64,000 nucleotides of DNA from NCBI RefSeq assembly GCF_029931775.1, contig NC_079312.1, positions 8,129,821 through 8,193,820 of the forward strand. Direction: 5' to 3'. The notes under the pieces were generated by a model. That model saw only the letters and a list, made by a program, of their open reading frames with translations. It did no database searches and was not told the DNA's origin. The translations under genes and the position numbers were made by a program. The stretch is from Euleptes europaea (taxonomy: Eukaryota; Chordata; Lepidosauria; Squamata; Sphaerodactylidae). Positions 1-9,832 of the stretch are shown here, in pieces. The first letter of the stretch is position 1. Every line of letters begins with the position of its first letter.

Positions 1-1649
1 ATGCAGGACCAGCTAGGCAGGCACAGTTGGTGAGTCTCAATGTGTGGATGAGACGGTGGTGCAGGGAAGAGGGCTTTAGATTTGTAAGGAACTGGGCAAC
101 ATTTTGGGACAAGCCGGGCCTATACAAAAGGGATGGGCGCCACTTGAACCAGGATGGAACCAGACTGCTGGCACGTAATATTAAAAAGGTGGCAGAGCAG
201 CTTTTAAACTGAACCTGGGGGGAAAGCCGACAGGAGCTGAGAAGCATCTGGTTCGGGCAAACTCAGTGCACATGGACAAAGGGAAAATTGCTTTAGATTT
301 CCCACATGGGAATTACTTGGTCATGAAAGGGAATGGGGAAAAAATTATGGATAGCCACTTAAAGATGCCAGGCAAGTCGAAAGCGAGAAACAGTGTGGAG
401 GTGTTTCTATGCTAATGCTAGAAGCCTCCAAGCAAAGATGAGGGAATTAGAGTGCATGGTTTTAAGGAAAAACATAGATATAGTGAGCATTACAGAAACC
501 TGGTGGAGGGGAGAGAACCAGTGGGATAAAGTCATCCCTGGTTACAAACTGTATAGAAATGACAGGAAAGGGCATATTGGAGGGGGCGTTGCTATGTATA
601 TCAAGGAAGGCATAGTGTCTAATAAGCTAGAGACCATAAAAAGGGCAGACTCGTCCACAGAATCCTTATGGGTGACGATTCCAGGCCCCAAAGGAGATTT
701 AATATTGGAGATGCTCTATCGGCCCCCTGACCAAATGGCTCAGGGTGATCTTGAGATGGAGAATGAAATTAGGGAAGCATGTAAAGGTAATGAAGTAATA
801 GTAATGGGAGACTTCAACTTCCCTCATATTGATTGGATAAATGTATGCTCCAGTCAAGCCAAAGAGATAAAATTTTTAGACATCTTAAATGACTGTGCCC
901 TTGAACAGTTGGTCATAGACCCAACCAGAGGGGAGGCGGTCCTGGATTTAATACTCTGTGGTACTGCCAGTGCCTTAGTGCGGGATGTGGATGTAGTTGA
1001 GCCAGTTGGTAATAGTGATCACAATGGCATCAAATTTAATTTATATGCAACTGGGAAAGTGGCTGGGAAATCTCACACAATTACCTTTGACTTTAAAAGA
1101 GGAAACTTCTCTAAAATGAGAAAACTGGTAAAGAGGAAGTTGAAAGGAACAGTTAGGAAAATTAAATCTCTTGAAAAGGCTTGGGGGTTACTCAAGTCCA
1201 CGTTACTAGAGGCTCAGCTAGCTTGTATACCGCAGGTCAGGAAAGGTAGTAATAAGTCCAAGAGGTCACCACCCTGGCTGACGGGTAAGGTGAAGGAAGC
1301 AATTAGAGAAAAAGAATCTTCCTTCAGAGAATGGAAGGTTTGCCCAAACGAGGCAAACAAAAGCAAACACAAACTTGCACAAAGGAAATGCAAGCAGATA
1401 ATTAGTGATGCAAAAAAAGATTTTGAGGGGCATATTGCTAAACACATCAAAACAAACAATAAGAAATTCTTTAAATATAATTCTCAGCTGGTAGCCGTGT
1501 TAGTCTGTCTGCAGTAGTAGAAAAGGGCAAGAGTCCAGTAGCACCTTAAAGACTAACAAAAATATTTTCTGGTAGGGTATGAGCTTTCGTGAAGGTGCTA
1601 CTGGACTCTTTAAGGTGCTACTGGACTCTTCTTTAAGTATATTAGGAGT
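1..1649 (+). mobile_element. CR1-group LINE, left part cut by window edge, 3' half deleted
   Basis: Bases 1-212 encode the end of ORF1: a segment with DGRHLNQDGTRLLARNI, which resembles the last block of the SGNH-type esterase domain of CR1 ORF1. Bases 393-1479 encode the ORF2 apurinic-like endonuclease, with SITETWW, GDFNFPHIDW and NSDHNGI motifs. A short retroposon interrupts the ORF at 1480, and about 20 bases of CR1 follow it. The element then stops abruptly at about 1649, with no reverse transcriptase and no 3' end. The endonuclease is nearly identical to that at 24181-25260, so the two are copies of one insertion carried by segmental duplication, each with its own later deletion. Confidence 0.9.
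1480..1628 (+). mobile_element. Short SINE-like retroposon inside CR1
   Basis: A 149-bp insertion flanked by a 13-bp target duplication (1467-1479 and 1629-1641, one mismatch). It carries the head TAGCCGTGTTAGTCTG, the body AGACTAACAAAA and the phrase TATGAGCTTTCGTGAA. A related sequence, partly rearranged, recurs at 18253-18425 and 47957-48115. The variable-length target duplication points to retroposition. The family is widespread in sauropsid genomes as far as I recall; I cannot name it with certainty. Confidence 0.65.
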
Positions 1650-2393
1650 AGGTGGGGGTAACAGGGAGCCCAACAGAAAGGTATTGGCTGGATGCGCGGT
1701 GTTACCGAAGTTAAGCTATGATCATTTTGTGACTAGCTCTGACTCCTGTGGCAGCCGTTTTGTTGCTGCGCCTACCATACTGTGTCAGGATTCCAAATGT
1801 CCCACAGGCTCAAAAAAAATGTAATCAGCATATGGATAAGAGTCACAAAACCCCAGGCAACCTTGCTCCAGGAATTCTGTGCGACTATTAAATAAATGCC
1901 ACTGATTTAACACAATTTGTACCCCACCTTTTTTCCTTCGTAATAGCCACCAAAGCGGCTATCAAATTTATTTTTATATTTATTTGTGGTTTATTTATAA
2001 AATTAAACAGTATTAAATGAGATTCCATCTTAAAAACCATTAAAATGAGCAAAAACACATTATTAAAACAATTGAAACCAGAGCTCAAATAAGGAAGACT
2101 CATTGAGGGAATGTTAAACAAAACCAAAAAGTCTTCACCCCCTCACAGAAGATGGTAATCGGAGGGGGCAGGAGTATCTCTTTAGGAAGGGGGTTTAAGA
2201 GTTCCAGTGCCACAATCAAGAAGACCCTTTCCTGGATTGCTACTTCCTCATCTCAGAAGGCAGGGCGCTTGAAACAGCCTCTGAAGATGAACATCATAGT
2301 CAGGTAGGTTCATAAGGCAGTGGGTAGCTATTCAGGTTTGTTGGTCCCAAACCATATAGTACTTTAAAGATCAGCACCAGCCTCTGTGTAATT
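1650..2393. other. Non-coding segment shared with 27270-28020
   Basis: No gene is seen. The sequence matches 27270-28020 almost base for base, including an A/T-rich stretch at 1960-2070. It forms the left end of the segmental block shared by copies A and B and has no equivalent before copy C. Confidence 0.8.
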
Positions 2394-2684
2394 CATAGAA
2401 TCATAGATGTGGAAGGGGCTCTACAGGCTATCTAGCCCAACCTCCTGCTTAATCAGCCTAGAGCATCCCTGACAAGTATCTGTCCAGCCAGACGGCCAGA
2501 AAGGGGTGGCGCGCCACCTTGCTAGACAGCCCATTCCACTGCTGACCCACTCTTATTGTAAAAAAAAAAAAAAAAGTTCCTAATATCCAGCTGTTTCCCC
2601 CTCCTAATTTATACCCATTGTTGTGAGTCCTATCCTCTGCTGCCAACAGGAACAGCTCACTGCCCTCCTCTAAGTGACAGCCTT
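2394..2684 (-). mobile_element. CR1 3' end fragment
   Basis: The sequence begins with CATAGAATCATAGATG, the complement of the short direct repeats that end CR1 elements, and continues with the usual CR1 3' untranslated sequence. It contains a run of about 15 A near 2558-2575. The paralogue at 28030-28228 continues at 35291 and is split by the full-length L1. Confidence 0.8.
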
Positions 2685-3775
2685 TCATAGAATTGGAAGG
2701 GGCCACCAGGGTCATCTAGTCCAACCCCCTTCACAATGCAGGAAATTAACAACTATCTTCCCCCATCCCAGTTATCCCAACCCTCCCCCCGCCATGCAGG
2801 ATCCCATAATCAAAGCACTCCCGACAGATGGCCATCCAGCCTCTGCTTAAAGACCTCCAAAGACGGGGACTCCACCACCCTCCGAGGCAGTGCATTCCAC
2901 CATCGAACAGCCCTCACCGTCAAAAAGTTCTTCCTAATGTTTAGGTGGAATCGCTTTTCTATTAGTTTAAATCCATTACTCCATGTCCCAGTCTCTGGAG
3001 TAACAGAGAACAAGCTAGTTCACTCATCAACATGACATCCCTTCAAATATTTAAACACGGCTATCATGTCTCCCCTCAACCTTCTCTTCTCCAAATACAC
3101 AAAGAGAGCAATCATGCCCCCGCTCAACTTCTCCTGACTGAACATTCCCAAGTCTCTCAGCCTTTCCTCGTAGGCCCCTGATCAATCCCATCGCTCTGCT
3201 CTGCACCTGCTCCATTCTGTCCACATCCGTTTTGAACTGAGGCCTTCAGAACTGCACACAGTACTCCAGGTGTGGCCTGACCAATACAGTGTACAGCGGA
3301 ACGATGACATGTTGCGATTTGGCTGTTATGCCTCTGTTGATACCCTCCAAGATCACATTGGCTTTTTTTGCTGCTGCATCACACTGGCTGCTCATATTTA
3401 GCGTACAGTCCATCCGTACCCCAAGATCTTGTTTGCACAGACTGCTACTCATAAGTGTTTCCCCCAGCCAGTATGCGTGCATTTTTGTTACCCAGATGGA
3501 GAACTCTGCATGTATCCTTGTTGAATTACATCTTGCTCTGATCTGCCCGCTTCTCCAGTGTGTTCAGATTTGTAAATTTAATGAGTAATTTCTCCACCTC
3601 ATCATCTAGATCTTGTATAAAACATATTGAAAAGTACCAGGCCCAGAATCAAGCCCTGAGGCACCCTACTGGATCAGTCATTCAGATGAAATGCCATTGA
3701 CTACTACTTTTTTGGTGCAGTTCTCCAACCAGTTCCCTATCCACCTAACTATCTTAAAGTCCTAGAATTCTGCCC
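2685..3775 (-). mobile_element. CR1 LINE fragment, minus strand
   Basis: The reverse strand encodes the C-terminal end of CR1 ORF2, with NIRKNFLTVRAVRWWNALPR and VFKQRLDGHLSGVL at about 3013-2810 and LVRPHLEYCVQF at about 3290-3246. Reading frames are broken. The right part (about 3480-3775) is the same dispersed repeat without a clear ORF. Copies lie at 35400-36475 and, truncated, at 51575-52030. Confidence 0.8.
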
Positions 3776-4192
3776 TCATATACTTACGCATGGTGTCTTC
3801 TGTGGTGCTGAATTTCATTCTCTGATAAAATGTCCTCTTCTGCATTATCTGTAAGAGGTTCATATAAAAAAAATGAAATAAACGAAACCACTCCTATGAA
3901 AGCCTTTATTCTAATATATGTTGTACCTTTTATACTAAAATATTATTGAACCGTTGTATCAAAAGCTGTTGGGGAGTGTTCAGAATATCCACAGGGAGGC
4001 AGTGAAGTCTTCAGATGAAAATCACTGATGCAGAGAGCCAAATTTGCCTGTGTCCCATGGCCAGTTTAGAAACCAGATTAAAATAGAGAAAATAACTTGG
4101 TCTGCATTCACTTTGCAAAAAGGTTAACTCTGTTATAACTCCAGATTACTTCCCCTTCTAATGAGAAAGCTTTGTTCCACCAGGTGGAATCA
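3776..4192. other. Intron sequence before finger exon, no gene
   Basis: Single-copy-looking DNA repeated only in the segmental copies (36476-36912 and 52031-52468). Nothing coding is seen. It ends where the SINE begins. Confidence 0.8.
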
Positions 4193-4490
4193 GAGCCAGT
4201 GTGGTATAGTGGTTAAGAGAGAGAGACTCTAAACTGGAGAACCAGATTTGTATCCCCACTCCTCTACTGGAGCGACAAACTTTAATCTGGTGAACTGAGT
4301 TGGTTTTCCCACTCCTACATATGAAGCCTGCTGGGTGACCTTGGGCTAGTCACCGTTCTCTCAGAACTTTCAGCCCACCTACTTCACATGGTGTCTGTTG
4401 TGGGGAGGAGAGGGAAGGTGATTATAAGTCAGTTTGATTCTCCTTCAAAGATAAAGTTGGCATATAAAAACCAACTCTTCTTCTTCTTCA
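4193..4490 (+). mobile_element. tRNA-derived SINE abutting the finger-exon acceptor
   Basis: The head GAGCCAGTGTGGTATAGTGG holds the tRNA-like box A region; the body includes GCTGGGTGACCTTGGGC. The element ends in AAAACCAACTCTTCTTC and the CTT-rich tail typical of this squamate SINE. The tail runs straight into CAG at 4489-4491, the splice acceptor of the finger exon. Same family: 20737, 36913, 50477 and 52469. Confidence 0.85.
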
Positions 4491-4491
4491 G

Positions 4492-5888
4492 GTAACAGGA
4501 AAGTTGGCGAGAATGATAGAGAACGATGTGGAGTATCTTTCGAAACAACCAGCCATGAAGTGGAGGAAGAGCCTTCTGGGAATCAAGAAGAGTCAAGGAG
4601 GCAGCAGAAAAACAAAGGGGAGAAGTCAGGGGGTCAGTCTTTAGTTTCCCAGGCCAGTAGCTTGCTCAGAAAGCCAGCACAAGAAACGAATCACAAGGGA
4701 AAGAGGAGGAATGAACCTTCTGAAAGTGGAGAAATATTGAGATGCGAATCCAACTTTTCTTCCCATCAGAGGATCCATACAGGGTATGAAACTTATAAAT
4801 GTTCTGAATGTGGTAAGGGGTTCAGTAGGCTCGTCAGCCTCACTTCTCATAAGAGAATCCATATGAGGGAGGAACCATCTGAGAGCTCCGAGTGTGAAAA
4901 CAGTTTTGGTCTGAGTGAAAACCTTACTTCCCATCAAAGAACCCACACAGGCCAAAAACCATGCCGAAGCTCAGAGTGCAGGAAAAGGTTCAGGGGTAAC
5001 ACAACATCTACTTTGCATCAGAAAATCCATTCAGAAGAAAAACAATATAAATGCTTGGAATGTGGAAAGCTCTTTTGCCGGCGAGCACACTTCACTGAGC
5101 ATCAGAGAATCCACACAAAAGAGAAACCATATAAATGCTTGGAGTGTGGAAAGAACTTCACTCACAAACGAGGACTCACTTCCCATCAGAGAACCCACAC
5201 AAAGGAGAAGCCGTATGTGTGCTTGAAGTGTGGGAAAACCTTCCGTTGGAGGCCAGCCCTCACTTACCATCAGAGAATCCACACAAAGGAGAAGCCATAT
5301 GTGTGCTTGAAGTGTGGGAAAACCTTCCGTTCGAGCTCATGCCTCACTTCACATATGAGTAGCCACACAAAGGAGAAGCCGTATGTGTGTTTGAAGTGTG
5401 GGAAAACCTTCCGTTTGAGCTTATCCCTCACTTATCACCTGAGAATACACTCAGGGGAGAAACCGTACCAGTGCACGGTATGTGGGAAATGCTTTAGTCA
5501 GAGTGCACACCTTAGTTCCCACCGAAGAATCCATTCTGGAGAGAAACCCTATCAATGCCAGGAGTGTGGAAAAGGCTTCAGTCAGAGTTCACACCTGAAC
5601 ATACACCTAAGAATCCACACAGGAGAGAAGCCGTATAAATGCTTAGAATGTGGGAAGAGTTTCACTTGCAATCATTACCTTAAAACACATGAACGAATCC
5701 ACACAGGGGAAAAACCCTATAAATGTCTGGATTGTGGGAGAAGCTTCAATCAGAGCTCAAGCCTTAAAGTACATGAAAGAATCCACACAGGGCAGAAGCC
5801 ATATAAATGCCTGGATTGTGGGAAAAGTTTCATTCAGAGCTCAACACTTATGCGACATCAAAGAGTCCACACGGGAGAAGCCATATAA
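4492..5888 (+). CDS. KRAB-type C2H2 zinc finger protein, terminal finger exon (gene 1)
   Basis: This is the last exon of a gene whose KRAB exons lie left of the window. The acceptor AG is at 4490-4491. The first two bases finish a Gly codon, fitting the phase-1 donors of the KRAB exons seen downstream. A charged linker of about 80 residues ([23 protein letters not shown]) precedes the fingers. Then come a remnant lacking its first cysteines ([10 protein letters not shown]), one intact finger ([10 protein letters not shown]), two degenerate fingers (SESSEC, CRSSEC) and ten intact C2H2 fingers with TKEKP or TGEKP linkers: eleven intact in all. A two-base loss in the final HTGEKP linker shifts the frame and gives a stop at 5886-5888. 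The product should bind DNA in the nucleus. The target is not predictable by eye. Confidence 0.9.
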
Positions 5889-6055
5889 ATGCCTGGATTG
5901 TGGGAAAAGCTTCATTCAGCGCTCAAACCTTAAGCTATATCACAGAGTCCACACAGGGGAGAAGCCGTATAAATGCATGGAATGCGGAAAAGGTTTGGCA
6001 GCCATTCACAATTTACATCACACAAGAGAACTCACATGGGATAAATTGTTAAATG
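5889..6055 (+). pseudogene. Out-of-frame remnant fingers after the gene 1 stop
   Basis: Two further finger-like units follow in the +2 frame: [17 protein letters not shown], whose first zinc-binding His is replaced by Tyr, and [10 protein letters not shown], which has lost its helix and histidines. They match the end of the gene 3 array, where the reading frame stays open. Gene 1 therefore lost its last fingers by frameshift and the orphaned part has decayed. Confidence 0.8.
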
Positions 6056-6084
6056 CGTTCAGTGTGGAAAGGACTTCACCAGCG

Positions 6085-6680
6085 GTGCACAGCTTGTGTG
6101 TGTGTGTTAAGTGCTGCAAGGTTTCTTCCAACTCATGGCAACCCTATAAATCAATGTCCTCCAAAACATTCCATCAACTGCCTTCTCAGGTCTTGTAACT
6201 GAGGGCCCTGGCTTCCTTTATACAATCAATCCATCTCTTGTTGGGGCTTTTGTTTTCCTGCTGCCTTCATCTTTTCCTAGCATTATTGTCTTTTCCATTG
6301 ACTCCTGTCTTCTCATAATGTGACCAAAGTACGATAGCCTCAAAGTATGATAGTTTAGTCATTATAGCTTCTAGGGTCAGTTTGGGCTTGATTTGATCTA
6401 TAATGGACTTTTTATTTTTTTGGGCAGTCTATGGTATCCTCCAACACCCTCCACCAACACCACATTTCAAAGGAATCTACTTTTTTCCTATCAGCTTTCT
6501 TCATTGTCCTGCTTTCACACCCATACACATGGGGAATACTATGGCATGAATTAACTTGATCTTGGTTGCCAGAGACGCATTCTTACAATTAAGAATCTTT
6601 TCTATCTCCTTCATGGTTGCCCTTCCCAGTCCTGATCTCTTTCTGATTACAGGACATAATATCCACGCCAGAGAGGGGGA
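6085..6680 (-). mobile_element. BovB (RTE) 3' end, 5'-truncated
   Basis: The reverse strand gives the end of the BovB reverse transcriptase ORF (GRATMKEIEKIL-like, then the KKADRKK and FEMWCWRR region in decayed form) and the BovB tail ending in ACACACACAC. Frames are broken. The copy at 54515-55020 shares the position after the gene 3 fingers, so the insertion predates that duplication. Copy B has lost it through a deletion. Confidence 0.85.
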
Positions 6681-7138
6681 AAATATAGACCAGGGGTGTC
6701 AAACATGTGGCCCGCTGGCCAGATGCGCCCCCTGGAGGGCTTTCCTCCACGCAAGGCAGCCGGCCTCCCCTCCCCCTCCCCTTTCTGGGCTTCCTGGGGC
6801 TACTCCGGCCCACGAGCCCAGCTAGCCGCCTTCCGCTGTCCCTTTCTGGGATTCCCAGAAACTTAAGATAGTGCTGTCTCCCCACCGGGAAGCAGTGCGA
6901 TCTTCATGCCCTCCCCTCCCTAGCCGAGCCCCACATGGAGCTTGGCTGGGGTGGGTGTGGGGGACTGAAGATCGTGCTGTTTCCTGGCTGGGAGGCAGTG
7001 CGATCTTCATGCCCTCCCTGCCCCAGACAAGCCCCATGTAGAGCTTGACTGGGGGAGAGGGGGAAACTGAAAATCTTCACTCCCTCCCTGCCCCAGCCAA
7101 GCTCCATGTGAAGCTTGACTGGGGGAGGGGAAAACTGT

Positions 7139-7480
7139 GCTTGTGTGTGTGTGTATGTGAAGTACTGTGAAGTCATTTCCAACTCATGATGACCTTATGA
7201 ATCAAAACGTCCTATCATTGACCGCCTTGCTCAGGTCTTGCAAATTAAGGGCAGTGGCTTCCTTGATTGAGTCAATCCATCTCTTGTGGGGTCTTCCTCT
7301 TTTCCTGCTGCCTTCAACTTTTCCTAGCATGATTGACTTTTCCAGTGACTCATAATGTGTCCAAGTACGACAGCCTCAGTTTAGTCATTTTAGCTTCTTG
7401 GGTCAATTCCAACTTGATTGATCTATAACCCACTGATTTGTTTTTTGACAGTCCACGGTATTCATAACACTCTCCTCCAA
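7139..7480 (-). mobile_element. BovB 3' end nested in hAT element
   Basis: It starts at a (TG)n run and continues with the BovB tail (TCCAACTCATGATGACC), then antisense of the ORF end, up to the VDCQKTN-like region. It is paralogous to 55365-55725. The coding frame is broken. Confidence 0.85.
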
Positions 7481-7934
7481 CACCCTAAATATGTATTTCC
7501 TAAATATGTATTTCTATTTCCCTGCCTACATTGCATTGCTCAAATTATGCAGGAAGATGACCAACTTCCTGCTCACCAAGCGTAAACCTCAGCAGCTGGA
7601 GCTTCAGGGCAACTTTTGAGGGTCAGGACTAAGTGAGAAAGATGCTGATCTCCTATCCTCAAACCTCAGCAATCTTGCACTGCTGCTCTGTAGGCAGAAA
7701 AACTTCCCAAATGTTAATTCATGCAATTCCTAAAACAAACAAGAGGATGTACTAAAAGGAATGACAAGATTGGCCATTGGAAACAATGGGAAAGGCTTGC
7801 AGGCTCACTGGAGATAATGAGAACCCGGAATGCCAGTTGACTTGCATGGGCTCCATTGAAATACATTACAGCCCAAAAAAGATGCAAAGAAAATGCGGAA
7901 TGGATTTTCCATTAAAGTCTCTGGGCCCAAATAG

Positions 7935-8210
7935 ACTACTCTGGGACTGGAATGATAGGTCACAGAATGGAATGACAACCTCTCGATATCAGAAATGTTC
8001 TGAGACTGGAATGACAGGTTGCAGAGTGGAATGACAGCCCCTGGTAGTAGCAGAAGTGTTCAGGAATGAAATGACCGCCCCCAATTGGAATGACAGCCCC
8101 TGAGAGTAGCAGAAGTGTTCTGGGACTGGAATGGCAGACCCAGAATGCTTCTGCTACTCCCAGGGGCTGTCACTCCATTCTGCAACACGTCATTCCAGTC
8201 TCAGAGCACA
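7935..8210. repeat. Short tandem units ending in a large hairpin
   Basis: Units built on GGAATGACAGCCCCTG and AGCAGAAGTGTTCTGGGA repeat about four times. The last unit is followed by its own reverse complement, giving a palindrome at 8086-8177 with arms of about 42 bp. The copy at 56170-56510 has more units and the better-preserved hairpin (56378-56469). Confidence 0.85.
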
Positions 8211-8732
8211 AATTCTGTTCCCAGGCAGCCACCCCTCCACCCCCCCGCAGTCCAGAACAAATTTTATACCAGGGACCAGAGATATAAACTGTATAGAACA
8301 CACAGGCAAAGCCAATTAATCATTTTATTTTTTTACTTAAAATACAAACATGCTTAAAACAATGACAAAAATAATATCATTAATTGACTTTGCCTGTGTC
8401 TTCTATGAAGTTCGTATCTCTGGTACCTGGCATTACATTTTATGGTATTTATTTATTTGGTACACATGGCCTGGCTCAACCTATTGATATTTATGCCATA
8501 TCCGTCCCTCATAACAAATGAGTTTGACACCCCTGATATAGATGCAGGGACTGTGGAAAAAGATTCAGATGGAGATGCCATTTTAGATCCCATCAAAGAA
8601 TGCATGAAGGGGAGATATCATAGAAATGATCACACTAAGAATTTTTTTTAATACAACAAGCTTTACAGATGGCGAAGAATTCACAGAGTCCCCCAAATGA
8701 TTTAATGATTAATTAGGAAATAACTTTTTTTC

Positions 8733-9006
8733 CAGTGAGCCCCCAACTTTAGTAAACATCAGGGAACCTGCTAATGGAGAAGCGCTTCAGACATCTGTGG
8801 TAAACCTGACGATCCTTAGTTGTCCTGAGCCTGCAGAAGAGGAAGAAGGGGGAGTTAAAACTCTGTGGGTTTTTCTCTCTAGACTTCCAGCCCTGGCTAT
8901 TTTTCCTGCCTTCCTCACAAAGCCCATCATGCCCATATTTACGGAGTGTTTTAAACTGGGTTGCTGCCACTGTTTGCATTCTCTCACTACCGCCAGAGAA
9001 CTGTAA
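8733..9006 (+). other. Conserved exon-like segment in the 3' flank
   Basis: A tract of T ending in CCAG at 8728-8733 precedes an open frame whose translation includes LVNIREPANGEALQTSVVNL and PEPAEEEEGGVK. The equivalent at 39087-39303 is also open for about 70 codons; that at 57004-57260 has a one-base shift near its start. No known domain is recognised. It could be an old alternative exon or a chance ORF. Confidence 0.3.
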
Positions 9007-9034
9007 TTCCAGCAACCTCTGAGCATGCTCCAAC

Positions 9035-9165
9035 ATGATCTGGCAGTCTTCAAGCAGCGGCTGGACGAACACCTGTCAGCGATGCTCTAGGCTGATCCTG
9101 CATTGAACAGGGGGGTTGGACGAGATGGCCTGTATGGCCCCTTCCAACTTTATGATGAATAATCC
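9035..9165 (+). mobile_element. CR1 3' end, very short
   Basis: It contains VFKQRL-type coding sequence (TCTTCAAGCAGCGGCTGGA), the 3' phrase GGGGGGTTGGACGAGATGG and a degenerate TATGATGAAT end. Paralogues are at 39390-39515 and 57305-57440, the last retaining CTATGATTCTATGATG. Confidence 0.8.
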
Positions 9166-9490
9166 TAAATGGCACTTCTTTCTCTTCATGGGTTTAGCTG
9201 ATAACCCCATACGACAATAATAGCCCCAAATAGCCCCAATGATTTATTTCCTTCTGAATGAACCTGTAGATGGGAAACCCACCCAAAGGGCTGCAGATTC
9301 ACTCTTCCATGCCAAGCTTTGCCCAGAATTGTATCCTTTACTCCCAGTGATTGCAATAATTGTTCACTGGCCTCCTAACAGTCAGCAGAAACATCCTGGC
9401 ACATCTTTGGACCGTTCTCTGTAGGCAAAGTTGACAACAATTTCCAAGCCTTCGTCGTTGAGATCTCCTGTTTGGAAAGCAGAGAAGATC

Positions 9491-9822
9491 ACAAAATATT
9501 GTCGAAGGCTTTCACGGTCAGAGTTCATTGGTTCTTGTAGGTTATCTGGGCTGTGTAACCGTGGTCTTGGAATTTTCTTTCCTGACGTTTCGTCAGCAAC
9601 TGTGGCAGGCATCTTCAGAGTAGTAACACTGAAGGACAGTGTCTCTCAGTGTCAAGGGTGTAGGAAGAGTAATATATAGTCAGAAAGGGGTTGGGTTTGA
9701 GCTGAGTACTGTCCTGCAAAAATAATGTGCTAATCATTGTCCTGTAAGTATGCCTGCCACAGTTGCTGGCGAAACGTCAGGAAAGAACCACGGTTACACA
9801 GCCCGGATAACCTACAAGAACC
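9491..9822. mobile_element. Fold-back repeat resembling Penelope-like element termini
   Basis: A 332-bp insertion flanked by AGAGAAGATC duplicated at 9481-9490 and 9823-9832. Copies B and C show the empty site (near 39838 and 57770). It has two inverted arms: the left arm is antisense (CTGACGTTTCGTCAGCAACT, 9582-9601) and the right arm sense (CAGTTGCTGGCGAAACGTCA, 9760-9779), each followed by the matching arm ending at CTACAAGAACC. The GAAGATGCC...GCGAAACGTCAGGAAAG pattern recalls Penelope-like terminal repeats, many of which carry hammerhead ribozyme motifs. The family call is from memory. Confidence 0.6.
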
Positions 9823-9832
9823 AGAGAAGATC

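Larger units (their letters stand above)
6691..8535. mobile_element. Non-autonomous hAT element, composite
   Basis: The ends are CAGGGGTGTCAAACATG and the inverted TTTGACACCCCTG. An 8-bp target duplication is present (ATATAGAC at 6683-6690, ATATAGAT at 8536-8543), as expected for hAT. No transposase ORF is visible. The interior holds GC-rich sequence (6710-7120), a BovB fragment and a palindromic minisatellite. The same element with the same target duplication lies at 55039-56815, so it is older than the duplication. Confidence 0.8.

Noticed and set aside
2736-3588. Plus-strand ORFs near a CR1
   Set aside because: They are antisense to CR1 reverse transcriptase sequence, which reads clearly on the minus strand in fragments.
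4641-4955. Antisense and shifted-frame ORFs over the finger exons (also near 5031, 37751, 53197)
   Set aside because: The repeated finger codons give long open shadows in other frames. They carry no domain and follow the 84-bp finger period.
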